Origin: Flavobacterium beibuense F44-8
Lineage (GTDB): Bacteria > Bacteroidota > Bacteroidia > Flavobacteriales > Flavobacteriaceae
Reading direction: 5' to 3'
Length of the DNA stretch: 64,000 bases
NCBI RefSeq assembly: GCF_000769915.1
Contig: NZ_JRLV01000007.1
Coordinates: forward strand, 62,001-126,000
The translations under genes were made by a program, and so were the position numbers. The notes beneath the pieces were generated by a model. The model saw nothing but the letters and a program-made list of their open reading frames with translations. It searched no databases and was not told the DNA's origin. This document shows positions 53,074-62,224 of the stretch, one piece after another (the stretch's first letter is position 1; each line of letters begins with the position of its first letter).

Positions 53074-56000
53074 ATGTCTAAAAATTACTTCTCAAAACTT
53101 ATGCTGCTATTAGGGTTCTCTCTGATATCTCAATTATCAGGAGCACAAACCCTTATACACTACTGGAACTTCAACGACAACGCGTCTGAAGCTGCCATCA
53201 CAACCCCATCCCTGTCTTATGTAACAGGAGCATCGATAACTGCATTTGCAGGAACCGAAAGTATAATTGACTACTCAGGAGGTACAGGACAAAATTTTGA
53301 TGTACAAAACCTAAATGCACAAAACGGCGATGTTGCCGGTTCTCACCTTCGTTTTAACGACCCTATAGGCGGTTCGCTTGAATTTGCCCTGCCAACAACA
53401 GGTTTTGAAGACATAATGGTAAAGTTTGCTACCCGCCGTTCGGGTTCGGGAGCTGGTACACAAAACTGGTACTACTCTACCGATGGCACTACCTTTATCC
53501 TACTTACCACAGTAGCACCTAATAACGGAGACCCTGCATTAGCTACTTTAGACCTTACAACAATCACTGCTGCTAACGATAATGCTAACTTTAAACTTAA
53601 AGTAGAGTTTGAACAGGGCGACGGAGGTACAGGCGGTAACAACCGTTTTGATAACTTCACTGCCGAAGGTAACGTAGTAGGTGGCGGAGATCCAATTGCT
53701 CCGGTTGCTACAATTACTCCAGCTAACGATGCGGTAAACATAACAGTAGCTACCCTACCTACCATTTCGTTTAATGAGGATGTAAGGCTAGCGAATAACA
53801 CTGCTATAACAAATACAAATATTGATGCTGTAGTAGAGCTTAGGTTAAACAACGAGTCGGGAACAGCAGTTCCGTTTGATGCTACCTTTGCCGATAACAC
53901 CATCACCATCACTCCTGCTGTTGCATTATTAAACAGTCAGCAGTACTATGTTGCGCTTCTTGCCAACACTATTGAGGATATGAGCGACAATGCCATAACC
54001 GAAACACAGTCTTCTACCTTTACTACTATATCTCTACAAACAGAGTTTACTGCCGGAGATATGGCTTTTGTAGCCTACAGGATGAATGCCAGCGGTACAG
54101 AGGATGAAGTAGCCCTTATGACTTTTGTAGATATCGCAGCGGGTACATTTATCACCCTTACCGATTCTAAATATACAACTAACGCACAACCACAATGTAC
54201 CGACGGTGTTGTATGGACAGCTACAAGCTGCGTTCCGGCAGGTTCGGTTATAACCATACAAACCTCTACCCTTGTTAGCAACACTGGTACTGTAACAGGT
54301 GGTGATTTCGGACTAAGCTCCGGCGGTGACCAGGTAATTGTTTATGCCGGTACTACAGAAGCTCCAAACTACATTACTGCCATGTCGTCTAACCAATGGC
54401 TTACAGAAAATACAAGCTGTGGTGGTAGCAACTCTATGCTTCCTGCCGGTTTAACAGACGGTACAAGCTCAATTAACTTAAGCACTGCACCGGGTAATGA
54501 TGCCGGTAATACTGCTAATGCTTACTATAACGGTACTCAGGAAGGTACTCCTGCCGAACTTAAAGCTGCGATACTTAACCCTGCTAACTGGGTGGGTGCT
54601 GCTGCCGGAACCGATGCTCAGGAATGGCCTACATGGGGCTTCCCTAGCTCGCCAACAGTTCAAAACGTAACTGTGGTAAACGCAACAACCATTGAACTTA
54701 CTTTCAACCATGAGCTTAATGCTACAAGCGCGGCATTAATAACAAACTATACAGGTATTAGCGGACTGACAACTGCTGTTGCAGAGGGTAACATGGTAAC
54801 GCTTACTTATGCTACTGCTTTTGAAGCCGGTATGGAATACACTCTTATGGTTAATGGTATTGCCGATGTGAATGATGTGGTAATGACATGTGAGTACACT
54901 TACACTTTTACATACAATACACTTATATCTTTTGATGAGACATTTATGGTAGTAAACGAAGATGCAGGCACATTAGACCTTGTACTTAATCTTGAAGGCC
55001 CTGCTACTGCTTCGGTTGACTTAGTGGTTAAAGCGGCTCCGTTTAGCACTGCCGATGAAAACGACTTTACCTTTACTACTCAAACCCTGAACTTTACAGG
55101 CACTAGCGATCTTACTCAGGTAATCTCAATCGCTATTACAGATGATAGTATTGAAGAACAGGCTGCCGAGTATTTTGTACTTAGCCTGGAAAATCCTGTG
55201 GGTATAGAAATTACAGGAGATAGTTTTACTACTATCTATATTAAAGATAACGACAGAATGGCTCCTGTGCCTAACCATAGCATTGAGCTTGACTATATAG
55301 GAAGTTTTGATCCTTCAGGAACTAACGAAAGTACTTGCGAAATTGTAGTACACGACCCTGAAACACAAAGATTATTCACAACAAGTGCTGCTGCAGGTTT
55401 CCTTGACATTGTGAATTTTTCAGACCCTACTACCCCATCGGTAGTATCATCTATAGATATGAACTCTTATGGTGGAGTAACAAGTGTAGCAGTACACGAC
55501 GGTATTGTAGCCGTAGCTTCTCCAAATGCTGAAGAACACCTTGACGGTAGCGTAGTGTTTTTTGATACCGATGGTACCTTTATCGCTCAGGTAACTGTAG
55601 GCGCTTTACCTGATAATATTTCTTTCACTCCGGATGGTACTAAAGTACTTACGGCAAACGAAGGTCAGCCAAAAAGCGATTACTCTGTAGACCCGGAAGG
55701 TTCGGTAAGTGTTATTGATATCTCTGGCGGAGTTGAGTCGGTTTCACAAACTAACGTGACTACACTTTACTTTACTGATTATAACGCTCAGGAAGCTGAA
55801 CTTTTAGCAACAGGTGTTAGAAAAGTATATACAGGCAGCACACTATCTCAGGATCTTGAGCCGGAATATATCACATCAAGCGCTGATTCTCAAAAGGCAT
55901 GGGTTTCCCTACAGGAAAACAATGCAATTGCAGAGATTGATCTTGTTAATATCGCTGTAGCAGATATATGGTCACTGGGTACTAAAGACCTTAGCATTCC

Positions 56001-57006
56001 TGGTAATGGTTTTGATATTTCTGATAATAACGATGAAATACTTATTGCCAACTGGCCAATACAGGCATATTACATTCCTGATGCTGTGGCAAACTACAAT
56101 GTAAACGGTGTAAACTATATCATCACTGCAAACGAAGGTGATGAGAAAGAGTACGACAACTTTGAGGAAAGAACAACAATAGGTAACAGTGGCTACAATC
56201 TTGATGCTACTGCATACCCACAGGCAGAAATGCTTAAAAAGAGCTTCAACGCAGGTCGTATGAGAGTAACCAATGCAAATGGTAATCTTGATGAGGATAC
56301 AGAATTCGAACAGATATACTGCCTTGGTGCACGTTCGTTCTCAATATTCAATGCCGATACTAAAGCAATTGTTTTTGATAGTGGTGACGATTTTGAAATG
56401 TATACTTCTACAGATGCTTCAATAAGTGCCCTGTTTAACTCAGACAGTGAGGAAAACGAACTTAAAGGAAGAAGCCGTGCTAAAGGTCCGGAGCCGGAAG
56501 GTGTAACAGTTGCACAAATTCAGGACAGAACATTTGCCTTTATAGGTTTGGAGCGTATAGGTGGTGTTATGGTTTATGATATAACCGACCCTAACGATGT
56601 AAAATTTACAGATTATAAAAACAGCCGTAGCCTTACAGCTTATGAAGGTGACCACGGACCGGAAGGTATAACTTACATTAGTGAAACCAACAGCCCTGAC
56701 GGAAAAGGTTATGTGATTATTGCTAACGAGATAAGCGGTACATTAAGTATATATGAGGTAAATGCCGAAGCTCTTGGAACAGGTGATTTCACTTTAGCAC
56801 CAAAAACCTTTGTGGTATTCCCTAACCCGGTTGCCGATGGTACAGCCTACTTTAACCGTGCTGCTGATATTGAGGTGTATGACCTTAACGGAAAACTGAT
56901 ACATTCTGCCAAACAGGCATTAAAGATAGATACAACAAAAATGACGTCGGGTATATATATCGTGAAAACATCCGAAGGCATTGTAAAGAAACTGGTAGTT
57001 AAGTAG
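53074..57006 (+). CDS. T9SS-exported multidomain protein with choice-of-anchor I domain
   Basis: 1310 residues. The signal peptide ends near residue 24 (LSGAQ). It has an N-terminal jelly-roll (about 25-200), a Big_5-type Ig-like domain (about 205-315, PVATITPANDAVNITVATLP), a lamin-tail-like module (about 320-520), another Ig-like domain, a Calx-beta-like domain (about 620-725, with NEDAGTLDLVLNL and SIAITDDSIEEQAAEYF), then the choice-of-anchor I region (about 735-1225; FTPDGTKVLTANEGQPKSDY, ITANEGDEKEY, GPEPEGVTVAQIQ). The end (VVFPNPVADGTAYFNRA to KKLVVK) is a T9SS sorting domain. The anchor I domain is a beta-propeller sometimes annotated as alkaline phosphatase; enzyme activity is unproven. 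Confidence 0.88.
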   Translation: MSKNYFSKLMLLLGFSLISQLSGAQTLIHYWNFNDNASEAAITTPSLSYVTGASITAFAGTESIIDYSGGTGQNFDVQNLNAQNGDVAGSHLRFNDPIGGSLEFALPTTGFEDIMVKFATRRSGSGAGTQNWYYSTDGTTFILLTTVAPNNGDPALATLDLTTITAANDNANFKLKVEFEQGDGGTGGNNRFDNFTAEGNVVGGGDPIAPVATITPANDAVNITVATLPTISFNEDVRLANNTAITNTNIDAVVELRLNNESGTAVPFDATFADNTITITPAVALLNSQQYYVALLANTIEDMSDNAITETQSSTFTTISLQTEFTAGDMAFVAYRMNASGTEDEVALMTFVDIAAGTFITLTDSKYTTNAQPQCTDGVVWTATSCVPAGSVITIQTSTLVSNTGTVTGGDFGLSSGGDQVIVYAGTTEAPNYITAMSSNQWLTENTSCGGSNSMLPAGLTDGTSSINLSTAPGNDAGNTANAYYNGTQEGTPAELKAAILNPANWVGAAAGTDAQEWPTWGFPSSPTVQNVTVVNATTIELTFNHELNATSAALITNYTGISGLTTAVAEGNMVTLTYATAFEAGMEYTLMVNGIADVNDVVMTCEYTYTFTYNTLISFDETFMVVNEDAGTLDLVLNLEGPATASVDLVVKAAPFSTADENDFTFTTQTLNFTGTSDLTQVISIAITDDSIEEQAAEYFVLSLENPVGIEITGDSFTTIYIKDNDRMAPVPNHSIELDYIGSFDPSGTNESTCEIVVHDPETQRLFTTSAAAGFLDIVNFSDPTTPSVVSSIDMNSYGGVTSVAVHDGIVAVASPNAEEHLDGSVVFFDTDGTFIAQVTVGALPDNISFTPDGTKVLTANEGQPKSDYSVDPEGSVSVIDISGGVESVSQTNVTTLYFTDYNAQEAELLATGVRKVYTGSTLSQDLEPEYITSSADSQKAWVSLQENNAIAEIDLVNIAVADIWSLGTKDLSIPGNGFDISDNNDEILIANWPIQAYYIPDAVANYNVNGVNYIITANEGDEKEYDNFEERTTIGNSGYNLDATAYPQAEMLKKSFNAGRMRVTNANGNLDEDTEFEQIYCLGARSFSIFNADTKAIVFDSGDDFEMYTSTDASISALFNSDSEENELKGRSRAKGPEPEGVTVAQIQDRTFAFIGLERIGGVMVYDITDPNDVKFTDYKNSRSLTAYEGDHGPEGITYISETNSPDGKGYVIIANEISGTLSIYEVNAEALGTGDFTLAPKTFVVFPNPVADGTAYFNRAADIEVYDLNGKLIHSAKQALKIDTTKMTSGIYIVKTSEGIVKKLVVK

Positions 57007-57027
57007 TGTTAAGTAGCAGTTAAGTAG
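56998..57027 (+). repeat. Triplicated GTTAAGTAG at a stop codon
   Basis: GTTAAGTAG occurs at 56998-57006, 57008-57016 and 57019-57027, with spacers of one and two bases. The first copy contains the stop codon of the 1310-aa gene, so the sequence VVK-stop has been copied downstream. Confidence 0.8.
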
Positions 57028-57046
57028 TTTCGTGTTTTTTTTCAAA

Positions 57047-57076
57047 AAAAAATCCTGCCGGTGGGCAGGATTTTTT
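57047..57076. terminator. Bidirectional terminator between the anchor I gene and the porin
   Basis: Thirteen-base stem (57047-57059 with 57064-57076, core TCCTGCC/GGCAGGA), loop GGTG, A-run on one side and T-run on the other, between two convergent genes. Confidence 0.9.
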
Positions 57077-57097
57077 ATTAGTAGTAAACACAATTAA

Positions 57098-58315
57098 TTA
57101 AATACCTATTTCTACCTGAAAACGTACTAACCAAATTTGTCTTGAATCACCATTATAGTAATTAAGGTCGTCCATTGAAACTTCCATTTGGGCTTTAAAT
57201 GTATGCTCCCAAATATATTTTGTTACACCAACGCTGTACTGGTTAATGTTTGGTGTAAACGTTTCAATATCCTTATGTACCTTTTGTGTAGAGAAACGAC
57301 CTATAAGCTCATAGTCAGACGGGAAAAGGTAGCTTAACTGATAGTCAAGTCCGTGTCCTGTAAACACATATTTAAAGTCGGTTATATCATCAGGATTGTA
57401 AGTCACAGGATCTTTAGCTGTTCTTTGCATATAAGCCGTTTGGAACGACCATCCGTCATACTTAAACATAGCGTCTAAAAGTAACGACTGCATATCCCTT
57501 TTCTCAAACAGGTAGTTACCTAACTGTCCCTGTGTTTTTCTTGCTTTGTTATTAAACTGGTAAGCCCCAGAAACCATTACTTTTGGTTTGTCCTCTCTTT
57601 TAAGGTCACCTTCAAAAAAGGTTCCGTTGTTTTTAAAGGCACCAAACGGATAAAGCTCTACTTTACCTGTATAGGCAAGTCCGTTATCAGGTTCTTTGGT
57701 AGAGTTCCTACCCTCACCCATACTTATAGCTCCTTTAAAGTTGTATGAAAATTTATCAAGGTATTCGTTTAGGTTGTGCACCTGAAAACCGAAATCCCTG
57801 TCTATTGTAAATCGTGCATTGTTTATAGTACGGTCTGTTAACTGTAACGCTCCCGATGAGTTAATACGCTGGCGGTTACCCGGTAGTTTTGTTTGACCAA
57901 AACCGATATTCCAGTGTTTGTTAGGACGGTAAAATACAATCGCATCACGTATAATATTTACGTTTTCACCTTCGTGCGCCTGGCCCACATCGCCCGGAGC
58001 AAATGAAAGCTGAATAGCATAAAGGAATTTAGGATCCCCCACATAACCGTCAAAACGAAGCCTTAACCTACGAATCTGTCCGTCAATGGTACTCTCTCCT
58101 TCAGATTCTACATAAGACATCCTGTTTTGCATCCTGAAACGGATATTAAACTGGAAAAGACTATCGGGCGTAGTTAAACCTACTCCCTTACCATAACTAT
58201 AGTATGGAAGAGCCGAAAGCTTTAGGTCATTATTATTTTTGGTCTTTTCGATTGTCACCTGTGCCGAAGCCGCAAGACCTACAAATAATAAAAGTGTGAT
58301 TAATGTTTTTTTCAT
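57098..58315 (-). CDS. OprO/OprP-type porin (phosphate-selective porin family)
   Basis: 405 residues, an outer-membrane beta-barrel. The signal peptide ends AASAQ. The barrel strands alternate aromatic and polar residues (FNIRFRMQNRMSYVE, RRLRLRFDGYVGDPKFLYAIQLS, NIGFGQTKLPGNRQRINSSG) and the C-terminal strand ends VRFQVEIGI, without the terminal Phe common in Proteobacteria. Phosphate selectivity is the family name only; no Pho-box could be identified here. Convergent with the anchor I protein; no clear promoter in the 198 bases to prmA. Confidence 0.85.
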   Translation of the reverse strand: MKKTLITLLLFVGLAASAQVTIEKTKNNNDLKLSALPYYSYGKGVGLTTPDSLFQFNIRFRMQNRMSYVESEGESTIDGQIRRLRLRFDGYVGDPKFLYAIQLSFAPGDVGQAHEGENVNIIRDAIVFYRPNKHWNIGFGQTKLPGNRQRINSSGALQLTDRTINNARFTIDRDFGFQVHNLNEYLDKFSYNFKGAISMGEGRNSTKEPDNGLAYTGKVELYPFGAFKNNGTFFEGDLKREDKPKVMVSGAYQFNNKARKTQGQLGNYLFEKRDMQSLLLDAMFKYDGWSFQTAYMQRTAKDPVTYNPDDITDFKYVFTGHGLDYQLSYLFPSDYELIGRFSTQKVHKDIETFTPNINQYSVGVTKYIWEHTFKAQMEVSMDDLNYYNGDSRQIWLVRFQVEIGI

Positions 58316-58490
58316 TTCTGTGTTTCGTGTGTATTTTTTCGTGTTTTTCTTAACTTTACATTAATGCAGATTTTGCTTTTTTATCAGCAAACATTTGGTA
58401 ATTTTAGCGCTAATTCACTACCATAAGGCACCTTTGTAAAGTTTGCGCAAACTTAATATTAATTATCACTGCCTTATGTTATGTTAATGT

Positions 58491-58498
58491 TACCTTTG
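58491..58498 (+). promoter_or_regulatory. -7 promoter element for prmA
   Basis: TACCTTTG, 15 bases before ATG 58514. CTG rather than TTG stands at the 19-base -33 position. It places the start at 58514 and excludes the longer upstream frame. Confidence 0.55.
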
Positions 58499-58513
58499 CG
58501 GAAAATTAAAGTT

Positions 58514-59347
58514 ATGTCAAACATATATATAGGTTATCATTTTTCGGTTGAACCGAAAGAAACCGGAACAGAAATTTTATTAGCCGAACTTGGCGAAACT
58601 CCCTTTGAAAGCTTTATAGAGACTGAGGAAGGCCTTTCGGCTTATATCCAGAAACAGTACTGGAACGAGAACGTTCTTGATGACATATTCATCTTAAAAT
58701 CACCTGAGTTTAAAATTGAATATACTTTTGAAGAGATTGAACAGGTGAACTGGAACGAGGAATGGGAGAAGAATTTTGAGCCAATTGAAGTAGGTAATTC
58801 CTGCTATGTGAGAGCTCCTTTCCACGAGAAAACAAACGCTCAATATGATATTGTAATTGAGCCAAAAATGAGTTTTGGTACAGGGCATCATGAAACGACT
58901 TTTATGATGATACAGCACCTGCTCGAAACCGATCTTGAAAATAAAAAAACACTGGACATGGGTTGTGGTACTGCAATACTGGCAATACTTGCCGAAATGC
59001 GCGGTGCTAAACCTATTGACGCTATTGATATAGATAACTGGTGTTACCTTAACTCTATTGAAAATGCCGAACGCAATAACTGTGAACACATTAGCGTTTA
59101 TGAAGGCGATGCTTCACTGCTTAACGGTAAAAAGTATGACGTGATAATTGCTAATATTAACCGTAACATACTTTTAAACGACATGCAACAGTATGTGGAC
59201 TGCCTTAACGAAGGTGCTACTCTGCTTTTAAGTGGTTTTTATGAAGAGGACATCCCTGCCATCGATGCTTCGTGCACCGAAAAAGGACTTAAATTTGTTA
59301 AAAAATTCGACAAAAATAATTGGGTTGCCCTAAAATACGTAAATTAG
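58514..59347 (+). CDS. prmA: Ribosomal protein L11 methyltransferase
   Basis: 277 residues from ATG 58514. PrmA trimethylates lysines and the N-terminus of L11. The N-terminal L11-binding domain is followed by the SAM-dependent methyltransferase domain with FGTGHHETTFMMIQHL, LDMGCGTAILAILAEMRGA, and the NPPY-equivalent DVIIANINRNILL. Probably co-transcribed with clpS, 23 bases downstream. Confidence 0.96.
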   Translation: MSNIYIGYHFSVEPKETGTEILLAELGETPFESFIETEEGLSAYIQKQYWNENVLDDIFILKSPEFKIEYTFEEIEQVNWNEEWEKNFEPIEVGNSCYVRAPFHEKTNAQYDIVIEPKMSFGTGHHETTFMMIQHLLETDLENKKTLDMGCGTAILAILAEMRGAKPIDAIDIDNWCYLNSIENAERNNCEHISVYEGDASLLNGKKYDVIIANINRNILLNDMQQYVDCLNEGATLLLSGFYEEDIPAIDASCTEKGLKFVKKFDKNNWVALKYVN

Positions 59348-59370
59348 CAACCGGAATTAAAACATTGAAT

Positions 59371-59646
59371 ATGAGTACAAAAGAAAAAGTATTAGAAGAA
59401 GTATTAGTTGAGGAAGCCGTATCGGCAAACAACGAAATAGTTTTGTATAATGACGAAGTAAACACTTTTGACCATGTTATAGACACTCTTGTAAGGGTTT
59501 GCGACCATACGCCGGAACAGGCAGAACAATGCTCGCTTATTGTTCACTATAATGGTAAATGCACCGTAAAAACAGGAGAACTGGATAAACTAAAGCCACA
59601 ATGCACCCAGCTACTGGAAGCGGGCTTAAGTGCCGAAATTATATAA
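59371..59646 (+). CDS. clpS: ATP-dependent Clp protease adaptor ClpS
   Basis: 91 residues from ATG 59371. ClpS delivers N-degron substrates to ClpA. The core has NEIVLYNDEVNTFDHVIDTL, with the Asn and Asp that bind the N-terminal residue, and HYNGKCTVKTG. The first 20 residues are an acidic, flexible extension (KEKVLEEVLVEEAVS) that engages ClpA. Directly after prmA, with a strong terminator. Confidence 0.94.
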   Translation: MSTKEKVLEEVLVEEAVSANNEIVLYNDEVNTFDHVIDTLVRVCDHTPEQAEQCSLIVHYNGKCTVKTGELDKLKPQCTQLLEAGLSAEII

Positions 59647-59664
59647 AACGTTACTTATAGAAAC

Positions 59665-59694
59665 AAAAAAGCACGATATATATCGTGCTTTTTT
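59665..59694. terminator. Bidirectional terminator between clpS and the sulfatase gene
   Basis: An almost fully palindromic hairpin with the core GCACGATA/TATCGTGC (59671-59688) flanked by six A and six T. It serves clpS on the plus strand and the sulfatase on the minus strand. Confidence 0.9.
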
Positions 59695-59713
59695 ATTTTA
59701 GTATATCTACTAC

Positions 59714-61228
59714 CTACCTAGGTGCAGGCTGTAGCGTGTTCATAAGATCGTCCAGTTTTACACTTTCGCTTTTTTGCCTTGGCGGATATTCTTCCAGCGA
59801 TTTCATAAATTCCATTACATGTCCTAAAGCAGGCTTTAGTGTCCATGTTCGGTTTTCCTGCCATTCATCAAACCCTCTCGAATCATAAAAACGCTCAAAC
59901 GGATCGAGTTTCAGGTTGGTAATAATAGGACTGGTTAAGTCATTTTGTACAGCATTAAACCATTTGTCCTGAGTTTTGAATAAAAACTTCCAATCCCCAT
60001 AACGTAGTCCGTGTAAAGTAGTTTCTGTAAAATAATAAAACTCCTTACGTTTGGATTTTCCTTTCTGCATTATCAAATCACTCTGGTCATAGCCATCAAG
60101 ATGTACCTTATAGGTCATATTCCCTACTTTCTTACCTTTAAGTAGTTCCTCCTTCAGGTTTTTATTTCCAAGCTGAGACATAATGGTAGGAATCCAGTCT
60201 TCCATAGTCATGAATTCTCCTGTACTGGTACCCGGCGGAATAACACCCGGCCATTTAACTAAAACAGGAACACGGAAACCTCCTTCATAACCACCTACTC
60301 CTTTTTGACCATGGAACGGCTGATTACCACCATCCGGCCAACTGTTTGAAGCAGCTCCGTTATCGGTTGCAAACATTACGATAGTGTTATCTTCAACCCC
60401 CAGTTCTTTTAAAAGATCCAGCAGCTCGCCAACAACATCATCCAGTTCCATCATACCATCGGCATAAATACCATAACCGCTTTTACCTTTATATTTCTCG
60501 CTCAGGTTTGTTTTATAGTGCATACGTGTAGTATTGTGCCACACGAAAAACGGTTTATCGTCTTTAACCGCATCTTTTATAAAACGTTTGGACTCTGCCA
60601 GTATTTCCCATTCAAGGTTCTTCTGCCTTTCTGCCCCAAACTTACCTTTATCTTCAATTTTTTGTTTACCGTTTCCTGTAGCCCACGAATGGATTACACC
60701 TCTTTGCGCAAACTGTTTTGCTACCTGAGGGTCTTTAGGGAAATCATACTCTTCTTCATATTCCCCCGCATTAAGATGGTAAAGAATACCAAAAAACTCA
60801 TCAAATCCATGTGCAGTAGGTAAATGTTCGTCCCTGTCCCCTAGGTGGTTTTTACCAAACTGTCCTGTAGCATACCCCATAGGTTTAAGCAGTTCGGCAA
60901 GTGTAGGGTCTTCTTTTTGTAAACCAATAGGAGAACCCGGTAACCCCACAGTACTAAGCCCTACCCTTATAGGATATTGCCCTGTAATAAATGCTGCCCT
61001 ACCGGCAGTACACGATGCCTGGGCATAATGGTCCATGAAAATCATACCATCGTTAGCAATCTTATCGATATTAGGCGTAGTACCTCCCATCATACCACGG
61101 TGATAAGCACTAACATTCCACATGCCTACATCGTCTCCCCAAATAATGAGGATATTGGGTTTCTTTTGCCCGTATGAAACCAGCGTAAGGCACAAAACAA
61201 AGCAGCTTAAGTAATGTTTTAATTTCAT
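59714..61228 (-). CDS. Secreted type I sulfatase (arylsulfatase family)
   Basis: 504 residues. The signal peptide ends near VSYGQ. D32/D33 in WGDDVG bind calcium. C73 in ASCTAGR matches the C-x-A-x-R form that a radical SAM anSME or similar enzyme converts to formylglycine; no such enzyme is encoded here. GKNHLGD and ATDNGA supply further active-site residues. It may release sulfate from algal or host polysaccharides; the substrate cannot be told. No neighbouring SusC/SusD pair or glycoside hydrolase, so it is outside a polysaccharide utilisation locus. Confidence 0.92.
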   Translation of the reverse strand: MKLKHYLSCFVLCLTLVSYGQKKPNILIIWGDDVGMWNVSAYHRGMMGGTTPNIDKIANDGMIFMDHYAQASCTAGRAAFITGQYPIRVGLSTVGLPGSPIGLQKEDPTLAELLKPMGYATGQFGKNHLGDRDEHLPTAHGFDEFFGILYHLNAGEYEEEYDFPKDPQVAKQFAQRGVIHSWATGNGKQKIEDKGKFGAERQKNLEWEILAESKRFIKDAVKDDKPFFVWHNTTRMHYKTNLSEKYKGKSGYGIYADGMMELDDVVGELLDLLKELGVEDNTIVMFATDNGAASNSWPDGGNQPFHGQKGVGGYEGGFRVPVLVKWPGVIPPGTSTGEFMTMEDWIPTIMSQLGNKNLKEELLKGKKVGNMTYKVHLDGYDQSDLIMQKGKSKRKEFYYFTETTLHGLRYGDWKFLFKTQDKWFNAVQNDLTSPIITNLKLDPFERFYDSRGFDEWQENRTWTLKPALGHVMEFMKSLEEYPPRQKSESVKLDDLMNTLQPAPR

Positions 61229-61332
61229 AATAATTGGTTTTTAAAGGTTGTAAGAATAAGTTCAACACTCATACCTATACCTAAGTTACCCAAAACCAAT
61301 ATATTACAATCTTAAAAAAAAGTTAATACATA

Positions 61333-61362
61333 AAAAAAGGGACGCATAAGCGTCCCTTTTTT
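61333..61362 (-). terminator. Intrinsic terminator after the lipocalin-like gene
   Basis: Thirteen-base stem (61333-61345 with 61350-61362, core GGGACGC/GCGTCCC), loop ATAA, T-run on the minus strand, 16 bases after the gene stops. Confidence 0.9.
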
Positions 61363-61378
61363 GGTGCATCCAACTTCA

Positions 61379-61912
61379 TTACTTCACATACAAATACTCC
61401 ACTGCACCAAATGTTAAAATGGCACCACCTGTATCTTCATCCCTGTCTGGGTATGTTCCAAAATCATTAGTATATGTAATCTCATTCCCTGTTTTTACAA
61501 GGTTAAGTATTACATCATCATCATTATTATCCTGATAAGTAGCCCTGATAATCACATCACTACCTGATCCGGTTAATATCTCCCATGTACCCGTATAAGT
61601 AGCACTGGTACAACCGGAAGTTCCTTCGGTAGTATCTACCACCACTCCGTTTTTCTCAAAAGTAAAAGTGTTATCTGCATTTAAAACCAGTTTGCTTCCG
61701 TTGTAACAATCTGTTTCCTGCATCTGGTCACTGTGAGAAGTTCCGTCTCCATCAAAATCGGTTGCTTCAGCTGTGGTAACTGCCGTTAGGTTATAGGTTC
61801 CTTCAATTTGCGTTTCATTGTTTACTCCTGATGTATCATCATCACTACTACACGAAGTTAAACCAAATCCTGTAACTAATAATGTACAGGCTAATACTCT
61901 AAACTTTTTCAT
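61379..61912 (-). CDS. Lipocalin-like lipoprotein
   Basis: 177 residues. The signal peptide ends in a lipobox (GLTSC), followed by the SSDDD motif that in Flavobacteria marks surface-exposed lipoproteins. The mature part is a beta-rich lipocalin-like domain (IEGTYNLTAVTT, LVLNADNTFTFEKNG, ATYTGTWEIL) like the DUF5004 or lipocalin_4 families. It has two Cys (in TDCYN and SGCTS) that could form a disulfide. Function unknown. Confidence 0.82.
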   Translation of the reverse strand: MKKFRVLACTLLVTGFGLTSCSSDDDTSGVNNETQIEGTYNLTAVTTAEATDFDGDGTSHSDQMQETDCYNGSKLVLNADNTFTFEKNGVVVDTTEGTSGCTSATYTGTWEILTGSGSDVIIRATYQDNNDDDVILNLVKTGNEITYTNDFGTYPDRDEDTGGAILTFGAVEYLYVK

Positions 61913-62224
61913 TTTGCTATTTTTTTTTTGATAGGTTAATAGTCCAAATCTATAAAGCTGCCAGCGGGATAATGTTAAGGAAATCGTTAATTAAATTTTG
62001 TTTAACAACGCTTTAGGGATTTTAATTTTCACAAAGCTTTGCCTTATAAGACCTTTGGAGTTTATTGTGCATTTTTTGTTAAATTGCCCATTCGTACCAT
62101 AATTAACACCTATTTAATAAATAACTATACAAACCTATGTGGTTTCAGTTATTTAAACTCAAAGTGAAAAATTTATTTTGTAATCGTATCTTCGTAATAA
62201 ACTAATAAACTTCCCTTACCCTTC
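61913..62224. other. Intergenic region between two divergent genes
   Basis: 312 bases without a gene. It holds the -7 element of the lipocalin-like gene (61945-61952) on the minus strand. On the plus strand I see only a partial match (TATCTTCG, 62187-62194) before the GTG at 62225. The remainder is A+T-rich and shows no RNA gene or repeat. Confidence 0.6.
61945..61952 (-). promoter_or_regulatory. -7 promoter element for the lipocalin-like gene
   Basis: TAGATTTG on the minus strand, 32 bases before the ATG at 61912. No TTG 19 bases upstream. Confidence 0.4.

Noticed and set aside
58481..58513. Longer PrmA start at 58481
   Set aside because: It lies upstream of the -7 element TACCTTTG; the family N-terminus begins at MSNIYIGY (58514).
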